Below are positions 46,394 to 58,548 of a stretch of DNA of 64,000 nucleotides, piece by piece. The notes under the pieces were generated by a model. The model had not been told where the DNA came from. It ran no database searches and was given only the letters and a program-made list of their open reading frames with translations. Source of the DNA: Trichosphaerium sp. ATCC 40318. Its lineage: Eukaryota > Discosea > Flabellinia > Trichosidae. Location: assembly GCA_038496445.1 (NCBI GenBank), contig JALMLS010000461.1:1-64000 (forward strand), given 5' to 3'. Made by a program: the position numbers and the translations under genes. How positions within the stretch are numbered: position 1 is the first letter of the stretch; each line of letters starts with the position of its first letter.

Positions 46394-46720
46394 ATGGACA
46401 ACCAGAAAACATTTTCACTTCCAAGTAGAATAGAAGTTTTATTATCCAATGTGGCTACGGACAATGTCGTGGAGTAAGTGGCATGCTTGAGCTGTGCGGA
46501 GCGCAAATGTCCGTTGTTTCAGAATATGAACTATCATTTCAATGGGAGCAATGAGCAAACCCTAGAATTAGAGAATAAGGAGCGAGTGCTGACTTATCGG
46601 GGATGCCACAGCCCATTGAAACCATTAATTTTTAGCATGCTACTTAACAGCTCTTCACAAACTGTTGTAGGTTATTGTATTAAAATAGTGATTTCATATG
46701 TTAACATAATGTCTTTGCAC
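46394..46720 (+). CDS. Possible small gene (low support)
   Basis: The ATG at 46394 opens MDNQKTFSLPSRIEVLLSNV to a good donor (GTAAGT at about 46472); a TTTCAG acceptor about 50 nt on leads to YELSFQWEQ and a stop. The short frame plus consensus splice sites is the only support. The rest of 45900-46825 has no gene; repeated short AT-rich text around 46080-46380 is unremarkable. Confidence 0.25.
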
Positions 46721-46825
46721 AATATATAACAAAGTACTGTGTCACATATGCAACTTTATTGGCAGTAATTGTGATACCTATCAAGATTGGATGTTGTAGG
46801 AGATAGTATTAACTGTTGTACACGC

Positions 46826-49268
46826 TCACAATATCTTTCTTGGTTCAGCTTTGTAAGATGCTGTATAAAGTTCATCATCATTCATTGTAAACTCCCATCC
46901 ACTTATGAGAGCTCTTAGCCAAGGTACTGATTTAAAATTATAGCATGGTATCAACGTTTTGTTGAAGTTGCTACCTATCTTAAGAAGTTTTGTACAGATT
47001 GACATACTGAAGTGTGGTGGCGGTATAGTTCCTGGAACACTCTTCATAAATACTATATCAGTTAAGTACAATCCAAGAAAAGCCACTTGAGGTTGGTTGT
47101 TTTCATAACGCTTTCTACAAGAGAGAAATAAGTGATACTGCCTTAACAAGAACAAATTGAAGAAGAAAAAACCCAAATGTTGAAAAAAAATTGATATTGA
47201 GGTATTAGTGTACTCTACCAGCGTATTTTTTAAACGTACAAGCAAAACTCACGAAGATGAGCATGGTTATGTAGCCTGGTAAGTAAATTCGAAAAACTAT
47301 CTAACAATTGCATCGTTGATTTCGAAACCTGCAGTCATTATGGAAAATTATTAATGATTGCTTAATATTATAAGGTGAAAGCATAATGCAATAAGAATGA
47401 TAAAACAAAGTTTCCTAACCTCGCTCCATGTGACTTTGAGCCTATGTAGTGAACCATGATTTAGACCGCTTGTAATTGCCATAGCGTCATTTGTGTTGCC
47501 GAGATCAACTAGACAACCACACAACTTGATAATATATGTTATTCGCTTTGCGCGGATCTTGGCAGTCTCTCCATCCAGAATTTGTTTTACGATATATCCA
47601 TTAACCTTGTTAAAACAAAATGAGTTTCTAGGCGATCTAAACGCTGTAGGTAAATTAAATGACCTTACCAAGTTAAAGTTGTCAATTGCGGTATTGACAG
47701 AAGCAGGGCGAGCTGGTCCAAAGAGTTGGTCAATAATCTCGCATTTCCTCATTCTACAAAAGAAAAATTACAAAAACTCAGTCAGAAAACTCATACAATT
47801 CGTGTGTTTTGAGAGTCATCTCCATTGCAAGTATCTTCTCAGGTATGTTCCATATTTTATCTGTTTGGTTGATAGATATCTTTGGCTTCAAAATATTTGC
47901 TTCCAAGACGTTGGGGTAACGGGATCCTTGGAAACAATATTGTGCTAAAGTCTTCTTCAAAAAAAAGTCAGCGAAAATGTACCTGAAGATCGAACACTTA
48001 CGTTGCTTTCAAGCATTACTTTTATCCTATTAGAGAATGCTTCTATTAAGATTTTATGGTGTTCTGGAGATAACACTTCAAGGCAAGCTTCAAACTCTGG
48101 AGCAAAAGTATTTGATCCGCTTGCAGCAATTGTATCACAAAGTGGCACGTGAGATAAAACATATCCCAAAAACTGAACTATCCTAGTTTGAATTTCTTAG
48201 CTTTGATCATATTGACAGTTATTCAGGGAGTAATGTACCTATTAGCATCGGTGCTGGTTGGATTCACTTTGTAGACAGCCATGAGCTTAGTAATAAGTTG
48301 AGAAGCGAAATTATTTTGATAAAAGAGACCACCAGCAATAATAGCAATAAACTCGCCTAAAGAACAATAGGCATTAATGTTTCATACAACCTAAGGATGA
48401 TGCAAATATCTAGCTTAGACGTACTTGAAGTGTCGTAGTTAATAGTTTTAATGCACAAGTTCTCAGCACATTCAGATCTTACAAACTTTGTGTTGTGACA
48501 AACTAATTTTACAAATCCGTCTATTGTGCACTTGTCTATGATTTCTATATTGAAAGGGTAGTTATCCCTATTTTCTGCATTCCGATATACTAGTTCTTTA
48601 CATAATCTAATATCCCTGTATATCATCTAAAGCAACTAAGATAAAAGAAGAAAAAAAGTACAAACTTTTTCAAAAAATGGAAATCGAAGTTTGAGCAAAA
48701 CACTAAACAATTTTTTAAACACGTGAACAGAGATAAAACTTTGCGGATTCCCTTTCTCAAAACCAAAAAAATGAATTGGTCGACACATGATGTTGAAATG
48801 TTTCGATGAAAACGGCTCTGAGGCATGTTGTTCCTCGAGCATGTAAACTGTTGCTTTTTTTGAAGTAATTGATAACAAAACGTTAACGTACAGCATCAAT
48901 TTGAGGATATTCCCGTAACAAGTCTGCGGTAGGGTTAACGAGTAGGCGTCCGAACGTTGCCCATGTACCACGGAACAATGTAAACATATTACAAGCTAGT
49001 GAACGTTGTTTAAAATTTTTTCTGATTTAACATGCGCTAATACGTACCATCTTCATATTTGATACCGTTTTTCGCTAACAGAGGCTTTTTCCATGTGGCT
49101 GGTAACGCAACGACGGCGCACCACGATTTCGATACCTAAACTACGTTATTTACGTATACGACGCGTGATACTAACCCTAGAGCAGTTGTTGCATAGATGC
49201 TGGGGAGAAACGTTAACAAATATGTATTGAAGTATCTCGTTAGGTAGAGCAGCTATTGGAGTGGTCAT
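46826..49268 (-). CDS. F-box plus RasGEF protein
   Basis: The first exons (complement of 49268) read MTTPIAALPNEILQYIFVNV, then SPQHLCNNCSRVSKSWCAVV and ALPATWKKP, an F-box-like motif. A helical middle part (FRGTWATFGRLLVNPTADLL, FAPEFEACLEVLSPEHHKIL) follows with no clear family. The C-terminal 300 or so residues form a RasGEF catalytic domain: KKTLAQYCF, FNKVNGYIVKQILDGETAKI, RITYIIKLCGCLVDLGNTND, AMAITSGLNHGSLHRLKVTW, KRYENNQPQVAFLGLYLTDI and VFMKSVPGTIPP. It would activate a Ras-family GTPase. The F-box could link it to an SCF ubiquitin ligase. Frames agree across roughly nine introns, but the exact middle exons were not fully resolved. Confidence 0.7.
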
Positions 49269-49678
49269 TATGAGATGGAACGTGTTTTGATGATCCTTTC
49301 CAAAATAGCAATTCACCTAACAAAACTGTGCAGTTACGCCACTGTGCTACACAACGAACTTACGCATGTTTGTATCTCTACTGTGCTAGCTCGCACTTAC
49401 AGTGAACAAATATGTTCAACAAAAAAGCGTTACATTTTATTTATCGATTCTGGACGCATTGTTATGCTTGATCTATTGCGAGGTGGCAATAAGAACTTTA
49501 TTGGTATTCGCCTTCGGTTTTTTCATATGGTGGAGATGGCAAAAGCTCTATTCATATAAAATTGTAATGTACCTAATCTACATAACTGTTCTGTGCTGGT
49601 ACGCTATACAATTCTTTCGAATACATTCGTTATTTGTGAATCACCCATTAGTATGTGGATTGCATCTAACACAACAGC

Positions 49679-51110
49679 CTAGATAAATGTAAGTACAAGT
49701 GAAAAAAAAACCCTTTTCATTTTAGAAAAAAATATAATTACAGATTTTACTGGTTCATCAATCTCATCCTTTGGAATGAGGTGAGGGCTTGTATTTACTT
49801 CAAGAAGCCATGGTTTAAAACCCTCATCCACCAATATATCTAATACACGTGAGTACTATAAAAAAACTGAGATAAATCACAAACAGTACCTATGCCAAGA
49901 AGATCAAACTTTCCTTCGTCTTTTTCTGAGTATTCAACACGTGGCTCAATAAGTTTCTTAATAATATCTTTGATCCTAGTCATCATTAGCTCATGTTTGT
50001 ATTTCTTCAAGAATTTACCTTTGCCATAGTATTTCTTTATTAGATTTTGGGTACTTCTCTTCTAGGTATGGCCAGAGCTGACTTATTTTGCGAACTTTTT
50101 GCTTTAGTCGAGATAATTTATTTGATATTGCCGTATTTGTAACATGTATGCGTTTATCTTTTGTATTGTCAAGCGTGTACCTGAACCAAGTATCTGTTAA
50201 ACATAGAACAAAACAAACGAAAGGTTATCTGAACGTACAAGCACTCAGAAGCCCGAACTAGTCCTTCCTTTGCAATGTAAATCTCCAAGGGCTTTAAAGA
50301 GTTCACAAGTACGTAGCTGGACAAATATACAGTGTTAACAGTTGTGTGATACTAATATAAGATGACTCACATGCGTAAGTCAAACTTGTATCCATCAAGA
50401 AGAAGTGGTCTCTTTAGATACTCTTGAATCACAAAGTGACGTTTTTCTCTTCTACACTTTTGAGCCAAATATTCCAAGTTGTTGTTTATCATAATACCCC
50501 AACCACACGTGCCTAGAATACTCTCATTTTATAACGGTTAAAGGAAAGGTAAGGTCGAATAAACTAAAATATTCTGGTGATAGTACACTCAACCAAAAAA
50601 TACGTGCAAATGTTTTTTGAGCATGTGATATTTTTCAAACTTCTCAGTTGTTTTTACCTGTTGTAGGCTTGGCGATGTAGTATCCATCGCTAAACTCTGC
50701 TATTTTTGACTTTTCTCGGGGATAAACAAAGCCTTTAGGGAAAAAGTCGTATTCACGTGGGTTTTCGCTGTGTAACTTCATAAGGTATTCATTCAGGTTA
50801 TCCTAAGGCGAAGATTATGCCAATACTAATATAATGCTCGTAGAGTTGTACTTTTAACGCTAGACCACGTATTGACGCGCAACGCTTTACTCTTTGCCCA
50901 TTCCGCAAGTTTTGAGGTACATCACCGTATTCAACCCACAGCAAATCAGCCTGTACGATATTTTAGCTCAAAGTGAGAACAACGGCGTACTTCAGCTTGA
51001 TTTTCATCCGTTAATCGCTTCCAAAGACCTGTTTTGATGAGGAGCTGTGATACGAACGCTGTGCTTTTTTCTGGGCTTCGTATTACAAATGATCTTCCTT
51101 GTGCCGACAT
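49679..51110 (-). CDS. Tubulin-tyrosine-ligase-like (TTLL) protein
   Basis: The start MSAQGRSFVIRSPEKSTAFV (complement of 51110) is followed by a short N-terminal region (LLIKTGLWKRLTDENQ, DLLWVEYGDVPQNLRNGQRV). The ATP-grasp TTL core follows: YYIAKPT, GTCGWGIMI, FVIQEYLKRPLLLDGYKFDL, RMYVLVNSLKPLEIYIAKEG, LYTL, and near the end YSRVLDILVDEGFKPWLLEV and NTSPHLIPKDEIDEPVKS. These are the TTL-family nucleotide- and Mg-binding residues. The reaction is ligation of tyrosine, Glu or Gly to tubulin or another protein tail. It suggests cilia or stable microtubules. The 3' end (49679) assumes no further intron after VKSVIIFFS and is uncertain. Confidence 0.75.
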
Positions 51111-51419
51111 TTGCGTACTAATGTTGACAAATTAAAGAACAAACACGTGATGCAAGTGTTATTTATTCCTACGAGATATTTCAGCTATGCCCATCTGTTT
51201 AGTAACCACTCAAGGTTACAATGAAAAGACAAGGTATCTACACTTTCGGACTTTCACCGATTCTTTATTGGTCTTCTCAAAGCATATCATGACCACTGCA
51301 ACCACTTAGATAAATATTGTAAATAGAGTAATAATATAGGGTGGGGCTACATTAATTGTTGCTTGTATGTGCAGAAAGCTATGTGTTTATTCTTAAAATA
51401 CAAACTATTTACAAAGTTT

Positions 51420-52287
51420 TTAAGAATCAGATTCAGAATCAGAATCAGAGTCATCGTCTTTCTTTTTGCCCTTAGGAGCTTCAGCGTTCTCAACAACTTG
51501 TTGATATCCTGCTTGTAGTTGTGGATCATCGAATTTTTGAAGAGAGGCACCAGTGAGGCTTGTTTTGTTCTTTCCAGCGAGTTTAGTGTACTTCCTTAAC
51601 ATCTTGGCAAAAGGTACAATATTCTTGCGTCCAACAGAGAAGCATAATATGACTTTACTTACTCCTTTATCGCGAGGTACCAAACGGACCTTTACAACAC
51701 AATGTTAGATGGCATACTAAGAGTGTTTTTACCAATAATTACTTACCATGTCTCTTTGGGTTGGACCTGTTGCCTTCTTTTGACCCATGACATACTTTTG
51801 ATCTCCGTTGAGGATGAGGGTGATACAGTGACTTGGAAAACCAATTGGTCCTACACCAAATAAACAAACGTCTTTCTCAAGAAATACGAAGAACAAAAAA
51901 AAGAATGTTTGTTCTACACTCACCTCTTTGACCACTGTAGATGATTAAGTAGACTGTTTCTGGACGTCCGCCAGGTTTATTCTCAATAAGGAGATTCATG
52001 TAACTTGTTTTGTAAGCCGCTTGAACAAGAGACATGCCTATTTTGTATCTGAACTGATGAAATGGCCAATATCCGATGGCTTGATATTCTGTCTTTCCTT
52101 TGATAGCTTTCGTTAATCTTTCAATTGTTGGTACAACTTCATGGATATTGTTTTGATTGTAGAAAAGATCTTTGCCAATCTATTGTATCATTGGTAAACA
52201 AACACGAATATGAAGAAAAAAAAAAGAGCAACGAAATAAAACTGTTTTGCCAAGCACATGTTGAAATCTATTACGTACTTGAGTCAT
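51420..52287 (-). CDS. Unknown family with acidic Ser/Asp tail, copy B
   Basis: A paralogue of 15105-15911 with the same intron positions, including a first exon of only three residues (MTQ) before an intron starting GTACGT. Shared text: EVVPTIERLTKAIKGKTEYQ, GRPETVYLIIYSGQRGPIGF, HCITLILNGDQKYVMGQKKA, VPRDKGVSKVILCFSVGRKN, SLQKFDDPQLQAGYQQVVEN. The tail is KKDDDSDSDSESDS. Most differences are conservative or synonymous, so both copies are under protein-level constraint. Located 36 kb from copy A, outside the inverted repeat. Function unknown. Confidence 0.7.
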
Positions 52288-52839
52288 TGTTCTTTATTGT
52301 TTGGAGGAGTTTGTTTTTGTTCTGTTGATGTGTTTGTGTTTGTGTGTAAGAGATGTAGTTAAGTTGACGCAAAAAATATTCACGTGAAGTTCACCAGAAA
52401 AAAGGAAAAAAAAGATCACATCATCCTCATGAAAAGAAAGCAAAATGATTCCCGGTAAATTGATATTCCTCTGTGCTCTTTAAATGAATATTAAACTGGT
52501 TTGGAGAAATCGTGTTTTATCGTGTAATTTATCACGTACACATTATCACAAAAGTCACGTGATGGCTTATATGGCGTAATTAAAGCCCGATCGAGTCCTT
52601 GAGTGGTTCCGTAGGTTCTATGTAGGTTTTTGAATGTGAAAGTTCGTGTGATCACTTTTTTGAGGAGAAGGCAAACATTCAAAAAAACACCAAGACTAAC
52701 ATTGACTCATTTACCTTGCGCTTAACAAACATAAACAAAACACAACAACAACAACAGCAACAACAACCTCTTAACAAGTGCGAATAGAGAATACACTTTA
52801 CATTACCACATTCAAAAACTAACTTGCAGCGGATAGAAA
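52288..52839. promoter_or_regulatory. Intergenic promoter region between divergent genes
   Basis: This separates the start of copy B (minus) and the unknown gene at 52840 (plus). A CAACAA-rich tract just upstream of 52800 looks like a 5' leader. CACGTG sites are at 52381 and about 52555. No convincing ORF. Confidence 0.5.
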
Positions 52840-53688
52840 ATGTCTCAAAAAGAATACACTAAACTGTACAAAGAAGCCCTAAAGGACAATTTGGAAAAAG
52901 CCATCAAGTTGTTTAAGGAAACTGTTCCTAAAGCTGACAGGACAGAACTTGCACAAGCGATTGAGGAGCAAAAAAAGACACTAAAGGAAAAAGGAACTGA
53001 AATCACGAAAGTGAAACCAGTTACTGACAAAGATTTCGGCCGGGCACAACGTGGAAATAAATGCCAAAAAGCTTTGATCAAATTTGGTATTGCTACTTTT
53101 CGTAAGTACCCTTCTCCCTTTGCCTTCTCTAAAGCGTTTATCACTGACTCTGTATTGTCACTTAGGTATGGTTTTGAAAATGATTGGGATTCCTGACGAG
53201 ATTGCTGGCGGAGCTGCTGAGGAACTCATGAATGGAGAAGAAGATCCTAAAGAAAAGTTCAAGAAAGCTTTCTTAGCTATCAAGAAAGTACGTAAATATA
53301 CATTTGGTAGCACACACTAACAGTCATCTGTTTAGGCGACAAGTGAAAAAGGAAAAGCTAAAGCAATCATTGGATTCATAAAGGCAATATCAACGAAAAA
53401 AATACTCAAAGCTCTCAAGAACCAATTCAAGAAGCACTCAACGAAAACAAAGTAAGTACACGATCGAACCAGTTTTTTTTTATTGTTGTTGCTAATTCTT
53501 CTTGTTTCAGACTCAAATGGTTGAAATGGGGATTGATTCTCACTGCTAAACTGGTTGCCATCTTTGCAACTGATGGAGTCGCATTGATTGCTATGATTAT
53601 ATTGGCACTGTTTGATGCTGCAAAGTGGGTTACAGCTCTAAACGCTGTTAGAAAAGAATGCTTCAAAAAGAGTACAACCACTACGTGA
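52840..53688 (+). CDS. Unknown amphipathic helical protein with hydrophobic C-terminal part
   Basis: Four exons. Exon 1 (MSQKEYTKLYKEALKDNLEK) is strongly helical and charged (FKETVPKADRTELAQAIEEQ). Exon 2 reads MVLKMIGIPDEIAGGAAEEL. Exon 3 is very basic (GKAKAIIGFIKAISTKKILK). Exon 4 has two adjacent hydrophobic segments (WGLILTAKLVAIFATDGVAL, IAMIILALFDAAKWVTALNA) and a Lys/Thr end. No signal peptide. Lys-rich amphipathic helices followed by a hydrophobic hairpin would suit membrane association or insertion; that is inference. Family not recognised. Confidence 0.7.
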
Positions 53689-54366
53689 ATCAGCAAGCAA
53701 CGTTTTATTCAATAAAGCAATTTCCATTTACGAACAGTATAATTTCTGAGATGTGAAAAATCTCGAATTTTCAGTGCTGGTTTGGTTTGCGTCTGACTGT
53801 TACTTCTTACGTTACGACTACAAGAGTACGGATGCCGAATTGCTTAGAGTAGAAGTTTTTTCAGCAAGAGCTTTTCGGAGAGTACTCTGGAATAACCTAA
53901 ATGACACCAGCTCAGTTTGCTGTATACACAAAGCGGTTTTGTGGAGATTGGTGAAAAGCAAGAAATTGTCATGTGATAAGACGTCACTACGCATATTTTA
54001 GCTCAAGAATGTAGTGCAGACTGTAGTTTACAGCTAAAAGTTATTTTGGTTAAACAGAGTGCGTGAGAGTAGTTTGGGTTAAAAAAAAGCGTCTGGTGGC
54101 TTCCAATGAAGCCTAACAACTTTCAATTTATCATAACCATAACCGTTATGTCGATAACCAGTTTTCTAAGACCTTTAGTTTGTCACCCGATTAGCCGATA
54201 AGAACTCATCACTACTTCGTACATAGTGCCCAGGTGTCACATGCACAAGACTAGAGCATTTGTTGTGACAATATCACGGAACTGCGGTCCAAGCTTTTCA
54301 AGATAAGTTACGCGCTTTACCAAATCTCATTTGGGAGAACATAATAAATAGTATATTTCATAAATT
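53689..54366. other. Intergenic region
   Basis: Contains AATAAA just after the preceding stop. An 82-codon open frame (53753-54001) has no recognisable feature. Nothing else seen. Confidence 0.4.
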
Positions 54367-55620
54367 ATGGTGCTGTACTCTCTAGTTGTTGTATTGGCGT
54401 GTATTGGCTGTATGATTAAAGGACAAATTACAAATTTCAACACCGCAAGTAATATTTGCCAACAAAAGCACGTGATATTACGAAACTTACTTTAAGATCT
54501 AACAATGATTTAGTGGCACAATGTTGCCAGAGATAATTAGCGAAAACGATTTCGAGTTTTTCTTTTACAAGACAGAATCCCTACGGACCGGTTCCGACAG
54601 CCTGTGGCTTAATGCGCATCGTAACGACGATAAAAATTACACGAGGAGCACCTGTCAAGATTGCCGTAACATGAAAAACTGTACAAAATGTGAAGAAGCA
54701 TTATCATCTTTCACCTGGCAGAATAGTCAAACACCTATTTTACAAACTGATCTGTTTCTTGTTGGTGCCAATGGGAGTATTCATACGTTTTTGGTCAAGT
54801 ACTTCAAGAACACCGGTGAACCTAGCTTTGATGGCGCTGGCGGTCAAGAAAGATGTCTTCAGATGCAAAATTTTTTTGGTATGCATCTACATTGTGTCTA
54901 CGGTTGACTGTATCTAGGCTTCAATGACGTCCCATGTAGCTCAAGAGGTTGGCCCGAATGTACTAGTATACCTACAATTACCCCTACAACTGTAGCACCG
55001 AGAAGTATAGTACCTACAGGCACCATATCGCCTAGCTATAATTCCGTCATTGACGGCACCTTTTCTGTAGTTGGAACAACGTATGCCACTTTAGGTAAAG
55101 ACTATAATTACACATGTAAATAACCAAAAATAGGAGATGTCGTGTTTGCAGAGAATACAGTGATTGTTGTTGGTTCTAACTCATCAATCTCAATAGGAGG
55201 ATGTCCTATTTTTAAAGACAACATAGTCATTGATACAACTGCAGTGAGTATTGACTCGTTGACATTGATGAACTTTAGAGATGATTGTGTGATTGATACA
55301 CAAAATGTATCACTTTCAGACATGAACTCATGCTTTAAACAAAGTGCGTAATAACCACAAGTTGAAAGTGTTTCCTAACCTTCTCCCAAACAGATACAGT
55401 TGGAAGTTTAGTTGTCTTATTTTCTTCATCCTGTTCAACACAATCGGATGGTGGCACTGATTTTCCATTGTTACCAGTAGTGATAGCAATTGTATTTGTA
55501 GTTCTTCTTGTAATTTTGATATTGGTATTGACACTGATCATTCCATCATGGCGAGAGCACATTTATCCTTACAGTTGGTCAACACATTCAAAACAAAAAA
55601 GGAATGCAGTAGTACAATAA
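54367..55620 (+). CDS. C-type-lectin-like type I membrane protein, copy 1
   Basis: Signal peptide MVLYSLVVVLACIGCMIKG. The ectodomain starts FNTASNICQQKH, a donor within CACGTG, and continues at IISENDFEFFFYKTESLRTG with LWLNAHR, TCQDCRNMKNCTKCEEALSS, FTWQNSQTPILQTDLFLVGA and GQERCLQMQ; after another intron FNDVPCSSRGWPECTS. The order C..H, hydrophobic strands, W.N, ERCLQM and F-ND-PC is what a C-type lectin-like domain shows, though WND and EPN-type calcium motifs are not evident. A Pro/Thr stalk follows, then a second small module (VVFAENTVIVVGSNSSISIG, FRDDCVIDTQNVSLSD), a TM (LLPVVIAIVFVVLLVILILV) and a short basic tail. The domain call is by pattern only. Confidence 0.65.
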
Positions 55621-56314
55621 ATAGATGGAAAAGTTACTTATTGCTATCTTGAGCACTTTGAAGCGCCTTTTGGTGAGTATATAAGCAAGAATTAACACGC
55701 TTGCAAGATCCAAGAGTCAGTAACAGCAAAAAGTTACAAAGTGTTGCAAACTTGAACGATACCCACATAAACAATTGTTGTGTAACTACATTTTCTGCGG
55801 AGTGGGTGCTTACGTTTATCTTTATTTAATCCTCAAAAAGCTTACAGCTGGTTTGGTACTCGCGGACATGTTTTTTTTTTTTCCACAACAAATTCTGAGT
55901 TTTTGCTTAGATGTGTTTCAACTCAGCTCAACTTGACTTTGGCTTTGTCGACTCAACTCGACTTAAAACTGAGTCATTAGCAGCACTAGATCTACATTAG
56001 TTTTTCTGTTTACCGTCACAAAGTGAATGTCTGGATTAGAAATACGTTCAGAACAAAGTGTCGGAAATAGTGAATAAACTTATCATGTGCAACAAAAACA
56101 AAAAGGGCAACGTTACCCTCACACCTGTCGAGTGCATCCAATCGCTTAAACCCACGTGATTTACCAAACTCATACAATGAAGGATAACATAGTAACAAAT
56201 AGTTCACATTGTGATAGATCTACACCATTTGACAGAAATGTCAGATCTTGCTAGATCTGCTAAAAGTGCCAACTATCCATGAAACATACAATAAATCAGT
56301 TTTTTATTACAACT
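55621..56314. other. Intergenic region
   Basis: 3' flank of copy 1. A repeated AACTCAACTCGACTT-type motif appears around 55918-55970. No gene. Confidence 0.4.
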
Positions 56315-56680
56315 TTACTTAAAATCAGTTTTATTCGACGTTTGCTTAGATTCCTCTACAAATCTTTGCACCAAAATCATGTCGTGAATGTGATACTTGA
56401 GCTTGAACCCGAATTTTTCTAAGTATTGGTGGGAGAAGTTCCCATGTGCCTGATATTAATGTAATAAGTCACAATACTAAAAACAGCCTTAAATACTCAC
56501 CTCGGATCGTTTAAAATGCTTAGCCTAAGCGAAGATGTAAAGTACACGCTCATGTTTCTACAGGTTGTATGCCTGTCATGGATGTAGCTTTTACACCATG
56601 GAAAAACACCCTTTAAAAACTTGGACAAATTATTTGGATTGTACCGAGTTTCTCTGAATGTTGCACATCACGCGATCAGT
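56315..56680 (-). pseudogene. 3' remnant of an unknown gene
   Basis: On the minus strand, exons read FRETRYNPNNLSKFLKGVFP, then CKSYIHDRHTT, a 24-nt exon AKHFKRSE with a GTGAGT donor, and AHGNFSHQYLEKFGFKLKYH to a stop (TAA, complement of 56315). No start region is present: the open frame is closed upstream near 56680. Part of it recurs at 59767-59830, upstream of copy 3 of the lectin-like genes, showing that it was carried along in the tandem duplication. The GNFSHQYLEKFGF text recalls acetyltransferase C-termini, but this is weak. Confidence 0.45.
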
Positions 56681-56829
56681 TTAAGTTAAATTTGTGCAGT
56701 CAGTCTATCTATTATACACAACGCTATAGGTTGATAAAGCGTTTATCTCATTTTGTTTATTCTTACACTAGGCCGTAGTACCTCAGCGTTTCTTTCCAGC
56801 AAACTAGAACGACAACAAGTAAAGTCAAA

Positions 56830-58058
56830 ATGGTAGCGCACGTGTTATACTCTATGGTTATTGTATTGGCGTATATCGGTTGTATTAAAAGCCAGTATAG
56901 AGATTTCAACGACGCAAGTAATATTTGCCAACAAAAGCACGTGATACTACGAAACTTACGTTATAATCTAACCATGATTTAGTGGCACAATGTTGCCAGA
57001 GATACTCAACGAAAATGACTTCGAGTTTTTCTTTTACCAGGCAGGATCTGTACCCGGTCTAAGCAACTTGTGGCTTAATGCGCGCCGTAAAAATGATACT
57101 AATTTCACAACGAGCACTTGTCAAGACTGCCATAAAACGGGAGTAAATTGTACTATATGTGAAGAAGCATTGTCGTCTTTCACCTGGCAGAATAGTCAAA
57201 CACCTATTTTACAAACTGATCTGTTTCTTGTTGGTGCCAATGGGAGTATTCATACGTTTTTGGTCAAGTACTTCAAGGTCAACTTTCTCGAACCTAGCTT
57301 TGATGGGCCTGGCGGTCAAGAAAGATGTCTTCAGATGCAAGATACTTTTGGTGTGCATCTACATTGTTTCTACAGTTGACTGTATCTAGGCTTCAATGAC
57401 GTCCCATGTAGCTCACAAAGTCAGATTTATTGTACTAGTATACCTACAATTGCGCCTTATACCATAGAACCGAGCAATAGGGTCATTGATGGCACTTTTT
57501 CTGTAGTTGGAACAACCGAAACATTCTTGGGTACGTCTAGCAATTGTTAATAAGTACTAAACATTTGAAAATAGGAGATGTCGTGTTTCTGGAAGATACA
57601 GTGATTGTTGTTGGTTCTAACTCATCAATCTCAATAGGAGGATGTCCTATTTTTAAAGACAACATAGTCGTTGATACAACTGCAGTGAGTATTGATTCGT
57701 TGACATTGATGAACTTTAGAGATGATTGTGTTATTGATACACAAAACGTATCACTTTCAGACATGAACTCATGCTTTAAACAAAGTGCGTAATAACCAAC
57801 AAGTTGAAAGGTTTCCTAACCTTCTCCCAAACAGATACAGTTGGAAGTTTAGTTGTCTTGTTTTCTTCATCCTGTTCAACACAATCGGATGGTGGCGCTG
57901 ATTTTCCATTGTTACCAGTAGTAATAGCAATTGTAGTTGTAGTTCTTCTTGTAATTTTGATATTGGTATTGACACTGATCATTCCATCATGGCGAGAGCA
58001 TATTTATCCTTACAGTTGGTCAACATATTCAAAACGAAAAAGGAATGCAGTATCATAA
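56830..58058 (+). CDS. C-type-lectin-like type I membrane protein, copy 2
   Basis: Same architecture as copy 1: signal peptide (MVAHVLYSMVIVLAYIGCIK), FNDASNICQQKH, lectin-like domain (ILNENDFEFFFYQAGSVPGL, LWLNARR, TCQDCHKTGVNCTICEEALS, FTWQNSQ, GQERCLQMQDTFG, FNDVPCSSQSQIYCTS), a shorter stalk than copy 1, the VVFLEDTVIVVGSNSSISIG module, TM and basic tail with SKRKRNAVS. The frame is open in all exons. The first donor again is CAC|GTGATA, and the acceptor is best placed at CCAGAG, which restores the frame. The ectodomain differs from copy 1 mainly around the presumed ligand-facing loop. Confidence 0.65.
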
Positions 58059-58305
58059 TAAATAGAAACGACATAAACACTTTTTGTGTACCTACATTAT
58101 TATTATATTTCTCTTTGTTTAATCCTCAGAAGCTTACAGCTGGTTTGGTATTTTCTGACATGTTGTGCAGTTTTTGATATTTTTTATCAACGTTATTCCT
58201 CTTTTTTAGCTTAGAAATATCCAAGTAATTTTTGGAGGTAAGCTATTTACTAGAAAAAACCCTCCTTTCTAGGAACGCTAGAGAGGGTCACTTATTTACA
58301 CGATA

Positions 58306-58548
58306 TTACAAAAGGTAGTTATTTAGGTATTTGGGTCGTTTGCTGATACGTTTAATGTTTTTGGTGGAGCATCGCTGTTTATGGATGACATCTCCATTAC
58401 GTGTGATGCGAGCCACTTCGTGTCCCATAGCAAAGGCCGCCTCATTTCGCTGAGCAACAAACATGGTGTGTTGTGGGTGTATCTCTGTAGTCAATATATG
58501 CTGGTGTTTCATAGTCTTTGTTGAAGCTCCAAAATCCAAGCTCACTGT
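58306..58548 (-). CDS. Possible terminal exon of an unknown basic protein
   Basis: After an acceptor-like AACAG (complement of about 58549) an open frame reads SLDFGASTKTMKHQHILTTE, FVAQRNEAAFAMGHEVARIT and a basic end (SKRPKYLNNYLL, stop at 58306). No upstream exon with a start was found, so it may be a gene fragment. Family not recognised. Confidence 0.3.
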   Translation of the reverse strand, partial: TVSLDFGASTKTMKHQHILTTEIHPQHTMFVAQRNEAAFAMGHEVARITRNGDVIHKQRCSTKNIKRISKRPKYLNNYLL

